A stretch of 64,000 bases of DNA from Streptomyces sp. V1I1 (GTDB lineage: Bacteria; Actinomycetota; Actinomycetes; Streptomycetales; Streptomycetaceae). The stretch spans positions 6,892,501-6,956,500 of the forward strand of contig NZ_JAUSZH010000001.1 in NCBI RefSeq assembly GCF_030817355.1, written 5' to 3'. Positions within the stretch are counted from its first letter, which is position 1. Every line of letters starts with the position of its first letter. This document shows positions 28,068 to 35,489 of the stretch, in pieces. Both the position numbers and the translations under genes were made by a program. The notes under the pieces were generated by a model. The model worked only from the letters and a program-made list of their open reading frames with translations, was not told the origin of the DNA and searched no databases.

Positions 28068-28398
28068 GCCCAGCGCCGCGAAGCCGACGCCTTCGGGGTC
28101 GGGGCATCAGCCCCCACGTAATCCCTCCACGCCCTCGGGAGGGGCGGTGCTCTGCGCCGCGAAGCGGGCGCCTTGGGGGTGAAAGGGCGTCAGCCCCCGC
28201 GTATCCCTTCACGCCCTGGGGGCGGTGCCCTGCGCCGCGAGGCCGGCGCCTTGGGGGGGTGCCAGCCCCCGCGTAGCCCCTCACGCTCTGGGGGCGGTCC
28301 CCTGCGCCGCGAAGCGGGCGCCTTGGGGGTGTGGGGGCGTCAGCCCCCACGTAACCTTCCCCCCCACCGGGGGGTCTGGGGGCGTCAGCCCACAGTTT
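28068..28398. repeat. Four degenerate tandem copies of a ~78-base intergenic unit
   Basis: The block GCGCCGCGAAGC recurs at 28073, 28154, 28232 and 28304 (spacings 81, 78, 72). Each unit continues with GCGCCTTGGGGGTG, then GTCAGCCCCC, then CACGCCCTGGGGGCGGTG-like text. G-rich and C-rich segments within one unit can pair. No frame across it is convincingly coding; the stretch 27942-28479 otherwise holds only the terminator at 28031. Confidence 0.8.
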
Positions 28399-28479
28399 CG
28401 GGAAGGGGCGGGTAGGGGAAACAGCCCCCCGCCCCACCGCGTACGCTCCCAGCCGGACCGCACCACCCCGGGGGACACC

Positions 28480-29445
28480 ATGACCGCATCCGTCGTACGC
28501 GCGCTCGCCGACGCCGCCCGCGACGCCGCGCATCTGCCAGGTCCGCGCCCCGCCTGCCGGGCCTGTGGGCGGGACGAGGCCGTGCTCGCGGACCGGGACG
28601 ACGGCGCCGTCGTACGGCACGGGGGCGCCGTCGCCAAGGCGCACGCACCCGGCACCGACCCGGACGGACACCGCGCCCGCATCGCCGTCGCCGCGCACCC
28701 GCGCCTCGCCGGGATCCTGCTTCCACCCCTCCCGCTCCGGGCACGGGATGTGCGCGGCCGGCCCGTCACGGCCTGGCCGTACGGCGTGCCCGTGGACCCC
28801 ACGGCCCCCGACGCCGCCCCCTGGGAGGACGCCGGGGTTCTGCTCGCCCGGCTCCACCGCGTCGACCTCGCCGAACTCCCCGGCCCCCTCCCGCCCATGC
28901 GCGGCCCCGCCAAGGCCGCCAGGGCCCTCGCGCGGATGCGCGCGACGGCGGGGGACCACCCCGCGGCCGCCACCGTCCAGCGGGCCTGGGAGCGGCTCCC
29001 CGCCTGGGCACGCGACGAGGCCCCATCGCCCCGCAACAGCACCCTCTGCCACGGAGACCTCCACCTGGGCCAGCTCGTCCGCCACCCCGCCCCCGCCGGC
29101 CCCTGGCTGCTGATCGACGTCGACGATCTCGGCCTCGGCGACCCCGCCTGGGACCTGGCCCGCCCCGCCGCCTGGTACGCCGCCGGTCTGCTGCCCCCGG
29201 AGATCTGGCAGCGGTTCCTCGGGGCGTACACAGCCGCAGCCGGCCCGGCGGTCCACGCAGACGCCGACCCCTGGCCCCAACTCGACGTCCCCGCCCGCGC
29301 ACTGACCATCCAGACCGCCGCTCTCGCCCTGGCGAAATCCGCCGCGGAACACCGCGATCCGGACGACGTCGAGGAGGCCGTGATCGACGCCTGTGCCCGA
29401 ATCGCGGCCCTCCCAGCCGAGTTGGAGTTCGAGCCCGGGTCGTAG
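28480..29445 (+). CDS. APH-family phosphotransferase-like protein
   Basis: A 321-aa protein of the aminoglycoside/choline kinase fold. The catalytic loop reads CHGDLHLGQL (His191, Asp193) and the metal-binding block LLIDVDDLGLGDPAWDLARP. In typical APH proteins the loop is HGDxxxxN; here the Asn position is Gln, a modest departure. The N-terminus has CRACGRDEAVLADRDD, with a CxxC. No resistance function should be assumed; the substrate may be a small-molecule alcohol. ATG 28480 follows GGGGG. It lies right after the tandem-repeat region and 68 bases before a zinc-ribbon gene. Confidence 0.82.
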   Translation: MTASVVRALADAARDAAHLPGPRPACRACGRDEAVLADRDDGAVVRHGGAVAKAHAPGTDPDGHRARIAVAAHPRLAGILLPPLPLRARDVRGRPVTAWPYGVPVDPTAPDAAPWEDAGVLLARLHRVDLAELPGPLPPMRGPAKAARALARMRATAGDHPAAATVQRAWERLPAWARDEAPSPRNSTLCHGDLHLGQLVRHPAPAGPWLLIDVDDLGLGDPAWDLARPAAWYAAGLLPPEIWQRFLGAYTAAAGPAVHADADPWPQLDVPARALTIQTAALALAKSAAEHRDPDDVEEAVIDACARIAALPAELEFEPGS

Positions 29446-29513
29446 TCTGAACTCCTCGTCACCGGGCATGCATCCCGGCGACGTCGACCGAACGGCGAGG
29501 AGCTGAGCAGACC

Positions 29514-29804
29514 ATGCAGTGTCCCAAGTGCCATGCAGCGATGCACACCTACAACCGCAACGGCGTCCAGATCGAGCAGTGCAGCGGCTGCCGGGGGATA
29601 TTCCTCGACTACGGCGAGCTGGAGTCTCTGACCCGCCTCGAGTCGCAGTGGACCCAGGCCCCGCCCCCGCCGCCCGCCCCGCAGGCCTATCCGGCCGCCC
29701 CCGCGCCCGCCTGGGGCGCCCCGCAGCACGGCGGACACCACGGCGGACACCACGGCGGGCACCACCGCCAGAAGGGCTTCGGCCGGATGCTCTTCTCCTC
29801 CTGA
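29514..29804 (+). CDS. TFIIB-type zinc-ribbon protein with His-rich tail
   Basis: A 96-aa protein. An N-terminal zinc ribbon (Cys3, Cys6, Cys23, Cys26; QCSGCRGIFLDYGELE is characteristic of the zf-TFIIB family) is followed by a Pro/Ala linker and a tail with GGHHGGHHGGHH repeats that could also bind metal. Function unknown. ATG 29514 follows a GAGGAG-rich stretch. A perfect terminator follows 54 bases after the stop. Confidence 0.85.
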   Translation: MQCPKCHAAMHTYNRNGVQIEQCSGCRGIFLDYGELESLTRLESQWTQAPPPPPAPQAYPAAPAPAWGAPQHGGHHGGHHGGHHRQKGFGRMLFSS

Positions 29805-29858
29805 ACCACCCTTGCACGGCCACCTGAACCACCGCCTGTACCACCCCTGAAACCGCGC

Positions 29859-29889
29859 TGCGGGCCCGGGCACTCCACCCGGGCCCGCA
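29859..29889. terminator. Terminator after zinc-ribbon gene
   Basis: TGCGGGCCCGGG (29859-29870) and CCCGGGCCCGCA (29878-29889) pair perfectly around CACTCCA. Confidence 0.88.
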
Positions 29890-29935
29890 TTGCATACCGT
29901 CGACGAGATTTCGTCCGCGATCTAGTCATGGACAT

Positions 29936-30570
29936 GGGGTGGTCCTCTGCATGAACGTCACGGCGGGCATCGGCATTCTGGAGAAGGCCGCCCCGATGAT
30001 CACGGACTTCTTCGCCGACACCTCCGCCGCGGTGACCGCCTCCGCCGCAGCCGGGTTCGTCGCCCTGCTATAGCTCGCGAACATGACCGGCCGCATCCTG
30101 TGGTCCTCCACCTCGGACCTGATCGGACGCAAGAACATCTACCGCGTCTACCTCGGCGTCGGCGCGCTGATGTACCTGCGATCGCCCAGCTCGGCAATGA
30201 CTCCAAACCGCTGTTCGTCGTCTGCGCGCTGGTGATCCTGTCCTTCTACGGCGGCGGATTCGCGACCATCCCGGCCTATCTGAAGGACCTCTTCGGCACG
30301 CACCAGGTCGGGGCCATCCACGGCCGGCTGCTCACCGCCTGGTCCACCGCCGGCGTCCTCGGACCGCTGATCGTCAACTGGGTCGCGGACACCCAGGAGT
30401 CGGCCGGCCGCACCGGCCCCAGCCTCTACGCCGCCTCGCTGTACATCATGATCGGACTGCTGGCAGTGGGCTTCGTCGCCAACGAGCTCGTACGCCCCGT
30501 CCACCCCCGCTTCCACGAGCCACAGCAGGAGGAGACGCTCCATGAGCAGCCCCAGCACCAGGAGTCGTAG
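29936..30570 (+). pseudogene. Decayed OFA-family (oxalate/formate antiporter-like) MFS transporter
   Basis: Only the C-terminal half of an about 440-aa transporter remains. Frame one reads VVLCMNVTAGIGILEKAAPM then ITDFF and stops at an in-frame TAG (about 30071), after which the same frame continues LANMTGRILWSSTSDLIGRK with the MFS loop. Around 30172-30180 the frame shifts: homology continues as AIAQLGNDSKPLFVVCALVI, then LSFYGGGFATIPAYLKDLFG, to TGA at 30570. So there is an N-terminal truncation, a nonsense codon and a frameshift. The matching small-subunit gene directly follows and overlaps the end. Confidence 0.85.
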
Positions 30571-30667
30571 GGCGCTCGGCGCCGCGGTCTGGCTCTGGGT
30601 CGCCGTGCCGTTCGGCTACGGCCTGTACGAGCTGATCCATAAAGCCGGCCAGCTCTTCACGGGGTGA
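30542..30667 (+). CDS. MFS transporter small subunit (intact, orphaned)
   Basis: A 41-aa protein, MSSPSTRSRRALGAAVWLWV followed by AVPFGYGLYELIHKAGQLF: a basic start, one membrane helix and an LYELxxKAxxLF end. In streptomycetes such tiny proteins follow OFA-type MFS transporter genes and are annotated as their small subunit. ATG 30542 overlaps the 3' end of the transporter frame and follows AGGAGGAG. The transporter is a pseudogene here, so this product probably has no partner from this locus. Confidence 0.72.
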   Translation: MSSPSTRSRRALGAAVWLWVAVPFGYGLYELIHKAGQLFTG

Positions 30668-30690
30668 GGGGGCGGGCCCCCGGCAACGAC

Positions 30691-30724
30691 AGAACCCCCG
30701 GCCGTCGATGCGGCCGGGGGTTCT
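30691..30724. terminator. Terminator at the end of the tRNA operon
   Basis: AGAACCCCCGGCCG (30691-30704) pairs perfectly with CGGCCGGGGGTTCT (30711-30724), loop TCGATG. It lies four bases past the last tRNA-Val and also ends the converging MFS small-subunit transcript. Confidence 0.88.
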
Positions 30725-30727
30725 GGC

Positions 30728-30802
30728 TGGTGCGCGATACTGGGATTGAACCAGTGACCTCTTCCGTGTCAGGGAAGCGCTCTCCCGCTGAGCTAATCGC
30801 GC
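30728..30802 (-). tRNA. tRNA-Val (anticodon GAC), CCA encoded
   Basis: Seven-bp acceptor stem GCGCGAT/ATCGCGC, D-arm GCTCAGCGGGAGAGC, anticodon stem CTTCC/GGAAG with loop CTGACAC (anticodon GAC), T-arm ACTGG-TTCAATC-CCAGT, discriminator A followed by genomic CCA. First of three near-identical copies by coordinate, last in transcription. Confidence 0.96.
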
Positions 30803-30835
30803 GGGACGATCTTGCGTGTCTTGCGTTGTGCTGCG

Positions 30836-30907
30836 TGCGCGATACTGGGATTGAACCAGTGACCTCTTCCGTGTCAGGGAAGCGCTCTCCCGCTGAGCTA
30901 ATCGCGC
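30836..30907 (-). tRNA. tRNA-Val (anticodon GAC), second copy
   Basis: Body identical to the copy at 30728-30802, including acceptor stem GCGCGAT. The CCA is not encoded (A is followed by CGC). Confidence 0.96.
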
Positions 30908-30927
30908 GCGAATCCTCGCGGATCCAG

Positions 30928-30999
30928 TGGACGATACTGGGATTGAACCAGTGACCTCTTCCGTGTCAGGGAAGCGCTCTCCCGCTGAGCTAATCGTCC
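30928..30999 (-). tRNA. tRNA-Val (anticodon GAC), third copy
   Basis: Same arms and loop CTGACAC as the other two, but acceptor stem GGACGAT/ATCGTCC, with both strands changed so pairing is kept. No encoded CCA. Confidence 0.96.
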
Positions 31000-31003
31000 T
31001 TGG

Positions 31004-31074
31004 AGGTGGAGACGGGATTTGAACCCGTGTAGACGGCTTTGCAGGCCGTTGCCTCGCCTCTCGGCCACTCCACC
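31004..31074 (-). tRNA. tRNA-Cys (anticodon GCA)
   Basis: Acceptor GGTGGAG/CTCCACC, anticodon stem ACGGC/GCCGT with loop CTGCAAA (anticodon GCA), T-arm ACGGG-TTCAAAT-CCCGT and discriminator U, which is the identity base for tRNA-Cys. Confidence 0.96.
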
Positions 31075-31107
31075 CTGAGTGCAGGGGTTCGGGAAGCTCC
31101 CCCTTCG

Positions 31108-31180
31108 AGCGGACGACGAGATTCGAACTCGCGACCCTCACCTTGGCAAGGTGATGCTCTACCAACTGAGCCACGTCCGC
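31108..31180 (-). tRNA. tRNA-Gly (anticodon GCC)
   Basis: Acceptor GCGGACG/CGTCCGC, anticodon stem TCACC/GGTGA with loop TTGCCAA (anticodon GCC), T-arm GCGAG-TTCGAAT-CTCGT. First gene transcribed of the minus-strand Gly-Cys-Val-Val-Val cluster. Confidence 0.96.
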
Positions 31181-31325
31181 TTGTCGGTTCCGGCCCGCTT
31201 CCGCGGCCCGGCGACGTGTTGAACTCTAGCGGATTCCTGGGCCAGCACAAAAACGCGTTTCCGCAGCGTGCTGAGGTGTGTTCACGCCGCAGCGGCACAT
31301 CGGCGCCCGCCATAGACTCACAGAC

Positions 31326-32381
31326 GTGCATGACCTCGCTCCTTTGGCCCGCTTCGGCAGCCTCCTCGCAACAGACCTCCGGGATGTCACCAGCGACCCC
31401 GAAGCACTCGACTCCGCAGGCTTCTGGGCCGTCGCCGCAGACTTCGAGGGCGGTCTGACCTGCGCCCGCTTCGGCGATGTGCGTACGGAGCCGGTCCCTG
31501 AGCCCGTGCCGGGGCGGTGGCGGGGCCCGGCGGCGGGCGACTGGACGTCCTCGCTGGACCGCGCCGCCTACTCCGCCGGCGTCCGGCGCATCCGCGAGCA
31601 CATCGCGGAGGGCGAGGTCTACCAGGCGAACCTCTGCCGAATTCTCTCCGCGCCGCTACCCGACCCGGACGCCGCCGACGTCGACGCGCTGACCGCCCTG
31701 CTGGCGCGCGGCAACCCCGCTCCGTATGCCGGAACCATGCGGCTGCCCGCGCACGGCGTGGAGATCGCCACCGCGTCGCCCGAGCTGTATCTGCGCCGGA
31801 ACGGGCAGACCGTCGAGTCCGGGCCGATCAAGGGCACCGGACGCACCGTCGATGATCTGCTGGAGAAGGATTACGCGGAGAACGTGATGATCGTGGACCT
31901 GGTCCGCAACGACCTGGGGCGGGTCAGTGCCACGGGCACGGTGACCGTCCCTGCGCTTTGCGCCGTCGAGTCGCATCCTGGTCTTGTGCACCTCGTCTCC
32001 ACCGTGCGCGCGGAGCTGGGGCCCAAGGCGGGCTGGCAGGAACTCCTGACAGCCACCTTCCCGCCGGGCTCGGTGACCGGCGCGCCCAAGTCCAGTGCTC
32101 TGAAGATCATCGAGGCGCTGGAGACGGCGCCCCGCGGACCGTACTGCGGAGGCATCGGCTGGGTCGACGCCGACCGCGGCACCGGCGAGCTCGCCGTCGG
32201 CATACGCACCTTCTGGATCGACCGCTCCCCGGTCGGCGGGCCGGTACTCCGCTTCGGCACCGGCGCCGGGATCACCTGGGGCTCCGACCCCGAGCGCGAG
32301 TGGGAGGAGACCGAGCTGAAGGCTTCCCGGCTGCTCACGGTAGCGTCGGGAGCGTACGAGGCGAGCGGAAGGACCAGCTAG
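31326..32381 (+). CDS. pabB: Aminodeoxychorismate synthase component I-like (chorismate-binding)
   Basis: Converts chorismate with ammonia to aminodeoxychorismate for p-aminobenzoate and folate. The 351-aa protein consists mainly of the chorismate-binding domain: YQANLCRILSAPLP, SGPIKGTGR (Lys169), AENVMIVDLVRNDLGRVS, VESHPGLVHLVSTV, PPGSVTGAPKSSALKIIEAL and RFGTGAGITWGSDPEREWEE. It is shorter than a two-domain PabAB. TAGACT (31313-31318) ends seven bases before GTG 31326, suggesting a leaderless start. The next gene, an aminodeoxychorismate-lyase-like aminotransferase, starts at the very next base. Confidence 0.9.
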   Translation: MHDLAPLARFGSLLATDLRDVTSDPEALDSAGFWAVAADFEGGLTCARFGDVRTEPVPEPVPGRWRGPAAGDWTSSLDRAAYSAGVRRIREHIAEGEVYQANLCRILSAPLPDPDAADVDALTALLARGNPAPYAGTMRLPAHGVEIATASPELYLRRNGQTVESGPIKGTGRTVDDLLEKDYAENVMIVDLVRNDLGRVSATGTVTVPALCAVESHPGLVHLVSTVRAELGPKAGWQELLTATFPPGSVTGAPKSSALKIIEALETAPRGPYCGGIGWVDADRGTGELAVGIRTFWIDRSPVGGPVLRFGTGAGITWGSDPEREWEETELKASRLLTVASGAYEASGRTS

Positions 32382-33212
32382 ATGAAGCTCTGGGTCAATG
32401 GCGCACTCACGGAGGCCGACGACGCCCGGGTGTCCGTGTTCGACCACGGTCTGACCGTGGGCGACGGCATCTTCGAGACGGTCAAGGCCGTCCACGGGCA
32501 GCCCTTTGCCCTCACTCAGCACCTCGACCGGCTGACCCGCTCGGCCCGCGGCCTCGGCTTGCCGGACCCGGACCACGACGAGGTGGGGCACGCCTGCGCG
32601 GCTGTGCTGGAAGCCAACCCCATGGCTCTTGGCCGGCTGCGCATCACGTACACCGGCGGTACCTCGCCCCTCGGCTCCGACCGCGGCACCGAGGGTCCGA
32701 CCCTCGTCGTCGCGCTGGGCGAGACCGAGCGGCGCCCCGACACCACGGCCGTGATCACCGTTCCCTGGACGCGCAATGAGCGTGGCGCACTGGCCGGGCT
32801 GAAGACGACGTCGTACGGGGAGAACGTCGTCGCACTCGCCAGGGCGAGTGAGCAGGGGGCGTCCGAGGCGCTCTTCGCCAACACCGTCGGACAGCTCTGC
32901 GAGGGCACCGGCTCCAACGTCTTCGTCGTCCTCGACGGTGAGTTGTACACCCCGCCCCTCTCCTCCGGCTGCCTGGCGGGCATCACTCGCGCGCTGACCG
33001 TGGAATGGGCGGGGGCCAGGGAGACCGACATGCCGTTCGACGTGCTGGACCGGGCCGATGAGGTCTTCCTGACGTCCACCCTCCGCGACGTACAGGCGGT
33101 TGGGCGGATCGACGGGCGGGAACTCGCGCACGCGCCGGGACCGGTGACCGCCAAGGCGATGCGGATCTTCGAGGAGCGCGCGGCCGCCGACAGCGATCCG
33201 AAGGCTCCGTAA
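32382..33212 (+). CDS. pabC: Class IV aminotransferase, probably aminodeoxychorismate lyase
   Basis: PLP enzyme of 276 aa. Fold type IV signatures: WVNGALTEADDARVSVFDHG, VGDGIFETVKA, catalytic Lys141 in LAGLKTTSYGENVVALARA, and EGTGSNVFVVLDGELYTPPL with GCLAGITRAL. D-amino-acid and branched-chain aminotransferases share this fold, but its position directly behind a pabB-type gene (stop TAG, then ATG with no gap) favours release of pyruvate from aminodeoxychorismate to give p-aminobenzoate. Confidence 0.9.
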   Translation: MKLWVNGALTEADDARVSVFDHGLTVGDGIFETVKAVHGQPFALTQHLDRLTRSARGLGLPDPDHDEVGHACAAVLEANPMALGRLRITYTGGTSPLGSDRGTEGPTLVVALGETERRPDTTAVITVPWTRNERGALAGLKTTSYGENVVALARASEQGASEALFANTVGQLCEGTGSNVFVVLDGELYTPPLSSGCLAGITRALTVEWAGARETDMPFDVLDRADEVFLTSTLRDVQAVGRIDGRELAHAPGPVTAKAMRIFEERAAADSDPKAP

Positions 33213-33255
33213 AACTTCGTGACGGGTGGCCTCGGAGGCGGGTAGAACACCCCTG

Positions 33256-34095
33256 ATGACCACCACCCTGCGGCCGACCGGGCCGATTCGGCACGAGGCC
33301 GACGGCGCGAAGTCACGCGCGTACGAGGTCTGCGTGAACGGCCGTCCTGTCGGCAGGATCGAGATCGCCACTTTCCCGGCGCTCAGCGCCAAGGCCGGTG
33401 CCATACGCTCGCTGCGGATCGACGAGGCTGACCGGCGGCGCGGACGCGGGACCGTCGCCGCCCTCGCCGCCGAAGAGGTGCTGCGCGGCTGGGGGTGCAC
33501 CCAGGTACTGACATCCGTACCGCCCGCCGCCACCGCCGCGCGGCGGCTGGCGAGCGCACTCGGCTACATCGAACGCAGCCGCAGCATGCGCAAGGCGCTT
33601 CCCGCGGAGCCGCCCGCTCTGCCCGCGCATGTCGAAGGCCGTCCGATGAGCGAGGGGGAGTTCGCGCAGTGGCGGGCTCAGGCCGTCGAGAGCTACGCAC
33701 AGAGCTGGATCGACCGCGGCGTTCCGGCCGAGGAGGCGCGCGCCAAGTCGGAGGCCGACCACCTCGAGAGCCTGCCCGACGGCCTTGCCACCCCAGGGGC
33801 CTCGCTGCGCTTCCTGGTCCATGACGGCGTGATCGTGGGCCACCTCTTCGTCGGGCGGCGCGAGGCGTGCTCCGGCGAGCAGGCGTCGTTCGTGTACGAC
33901 GTCCAAGTCGTCGACGGACATCGGGGACAGGGCCACGGGCGTTCCCTGATGCTGCTCGCCGAGCGGGTCTCGCTCGACGCCGGGATGCGCCTGCTCGCAC
34001 TGCACGTCTTCTCCGGCAACACACCGGCGATCAGCCTCTACGAGTCGCTCGGCTACGAAACGACCGCCGTCAACCTCTTCAAGCCTCTGCTCTAG
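33256..34095 (+). CDS. Two-domain GNAT acetyltransferase
   Basis: A 279-aa protein with two GNAT-like halves. The first (about 1-115) has SLRIDEADRRRGRGTVAALA followed by AEE and ALGYIERSRSMRKALP; the second (about 125-279) has VYDVQVVDGHRGQGHGRSLM and NTPAISLYESLGYETTAVNL. Only the second keeps a full RGQGHG acetyl-CoA loop plus NxxAxxLYExLGF-type end. Substrate unknown. ATG 33256 lies seven bases after TAGAAC, so it may be leaderless. Its end overlaps the convergent DsbA-like gene by four bases. Confidence 0.85.
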   Translation: MTTTLRPTGPIRHEADGAKSRAYEVCVNGRPVGRIEIATFPALSAKAGAIRSLRIDEADRRRGRGTVAALAAEEVLRGWGCTQVLTSVPPAATAARRLASALGYIERSRSMRKALPAEPPALPAHVEGRPMSEGEFAQWRAQAVESYAQSWIDRGVPAEEARAKSEADHLESLPDGLATPGASLRFLVHDGVIVGHLFVGRREACSGEQASFVYDVQVVDGHRGQGHGRSLMLLAERVSLDAGMRLLALHVFSGNTPAISLYESLGYETTAVNLFKPLL

Positions 34096-34616
34096 GAGTC
34101 GGACCCGGAGCCGGCGAGCAGCCGGTCGGTGATCTCCTCGATGCGCGCCCGCAGCCCCTCCTGGCTCTTGCCGCCGTCCAGGCGCTCGCCGTCGATGACG
34201 TACGTCGGAGTGCCGGTGACGCCGATCGCCTTGCCCTCGGCGTGGTCGGCGTCGACGATCAGGATGTGCCGCCCGTCGATCAGGGCGGTGTCGAACTCCT
34301 CGGCGTCCAGGCCCAGTTCACGCGCGACCTCCAGCAGGACCGGCTCGCCCTTCGCTGCCAGCTCCTCGGTACGCGCGAGTACGGCCTCCACATACGGCCA
34401 GCCCTTGCCCTGTTCGGCAGCCTCTTCGGCGGCCTGGGCGGCGGTGAAGGCGTGCTTGTGCTTGTCGAGGGGGAAGTGGCGCAGCCGCAGCTCCAGCCGG
34501 TCGCCGTAGCGCTCGCGCAGGGCCCGCAGATCATCCAGGGCGCTGCGGCAGTCGGGGCACTGGAGCTCGCACCAGACATCGAGTACGACGGGGCGGGCAG
34601 TGGTGGAGTCGCTCAT
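34092..34616 (-). CDS. DsbA-family / thioredoxin-fold oxidoreductase
   Basis: A 174-aa cytosolic protein (no signal peptide). VLDVWCELQCPDCRSALDDL contains the active-site CPDC (Cys20-Cys23), a helical insertion follows and the cis-Pro loop is VTGTPTYVIDGERL. This matches DsbA/FrnE-like dithiol-disulfide isomerases. It could handle redox of small molecules or metals. Start ATG 34616. It overlaps convergently with the GNAT gene, and is divergent from a small membrane protein gene. Confidence 0.87.
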   Translation of the reverse strand: MSDSTTARPVVLDVWCELQCPDCRSALDDLRALRERYGDRLELRLRHFPLDKHKHAFTAAQAAEEAAEQGKGWPYVEAVLARTEELAAKGEPVLLEVARELGLDAEEFDTALIDGRHILIVDADHAEGKAIGVTGTPTYVIDGERLDGGKSQEGLRARIEEITDRLLAGSGSDS

Positions 34617-34783
34617 GGGACCAGTCTCCCAGCCCTGCGGCGTGTCCCCCGACCGGGACCTGGGGAGGAGGCTGTCCCGGAGATCTCCCTGAGGTCGTAC
34701 GGGACCGTGGCCCCCACACCGCCGGACGGTGCACGATGGATAGGGACGTACCCGCCCATGCCCGCCGAAGCCTGGAGGACCGG

Positions 34784-35227
34784 ATGATTGCCGAGACCAT
34801 TTTCTCCGCGGTGTCCGCGGCGGGCCTGGGCATCGCCGCGATCACGGCCTACCGCAAGCGTTTCCTGGCCGCGACCCGGATAGCCGCCTACTCCCTGGTC
34901 CCGATCGGCCTGGTGCTGACCGGCGCCGTCGAATGGGCCGTCGACACGGCCTTCAGCCCGTCCGCGTGGATCGGCTTCGGCCTGCTGGGTGGCGCGTGGC
35001 TGCTCTTCATGACGACCCGGCCCGTCGAACGGCGCGGCGTCGGCACCCGCAAGGAGCGCAAGGCCGCGAAGTCGGCGCAGCGCGAGGCGCTCGCGCCCGA
35101 GGCGTCCGCGCCCTCACTGGGGCAGGCGGGCCGTCCGGCCGCGCAGCCCGTGGCGAAGCGGAAGGCCGCCGGTTCCGGCGACGACTTCAGCGACATCGAG
35201 GCGATCCTGAAGAAGCACGGCATCTAG
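34784..35227 (+). CDS. Membrane protein with conserved basic/acidic C-terminus
   Basis: A 147-aa protein: three membrane helices (about 5-20, 32-52, 60-80) and a charged Ala-rich tail ending DDFSDIEAILKKHGI. The conserved tail may bind a partner. ATG 34784 follows GGAGG at proper distance. Just after the stop the DNA repeats CACGGCATC(T/C)AG three times (about 35218-35255), which looks like slippage of the gene end. I know it only as a streptomycete membrane protein of unknown function. Confidence 0.78.
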   Translation: MIAETIFSAVSAAGLGIAAITAYRKRFLAATRIAAYSLVPIGLVLTGAVEWAVDTAFSPSAWIGFGLLGGAWLLFMTTRPVERRGVGTRKERKAAKSAQREALAPEASAPSLGQAGRPAAQPVAKRKAAGSGDDFSDIEAILKKHGI

Positions 35228-35333
35228 CACGGCATCTAGCACGGCATCCAGCACGGGATCTGAATGAACTCCCGCAGTCGCGGGGCGTGTTGGTCGATCA
35301 TGAGGGGCCTGGCTGCGACATCATCACCCCGAG

Positions 35334-35486
35334 ATGCTCGATACCTCCCGGGGCCAGGCCCCCGCACCGACCGAAGAGCCCCGTGGCTGCCTCTTCGCGC
35401 TCTCCCAACCACCCCTGATGATCTTCCTCGCGGTGATCGGCTTCTTGCTGCTCATGGCCGCGGTACACGATCTGTTTCTGCTGTGA
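35334..35486 (+). CDS. Very small membrane protein (50 aa)
   Basis: Frame ATG 35334 to TGA 35486. The first 28 residues are polar with PTEEPRGCLFALSQPP; the rest is one helix, LMIFLAVIGFLLLMAAVHDL, ending FLL. Third-position G/C bias agrees with real coding. No ribosome site is visible, so it is either leaderless or weakly expressed. It ends three bases before the stop of the convergent CGNR gene. Not recognised. Confidence 0.55.
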   Translation: MLDTSRGQAPAPTEEPRGCLFALSQPPLMIFLAVIGFLLLMAAVHDLFLL

Positions 35487-35489
35487 GCC

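Noticed and set aside
28480..29445. Aminoglycoside resistance gene
   Set aside because: Only the kinase fold is supported; the catalytic-loop Asn position is Gln and nothing points to an aminoglycoside.
27901..29895. Long minus-strand frame through the APH-like gene and tandem repeats
   Set aside because: Arg/Gly-rich shadow frame; the plus strand has APH and zinc-ribbon motifs.
30446..31174. Frames reading ASLTRKRSLVQSQYRA on the minus strand and VRDTGIEPVTSSVSGKRS on the plus strand
   Set aside because: These are translations of tRNA-Val genes and repeat with the tRNAs; not proteins.
30668..31325. Prophage or integrative element at the tRNA cluster
   Set aside because: No integrase, no att repeats of tRNA 3' ends beyond the tRNA copies themselves.
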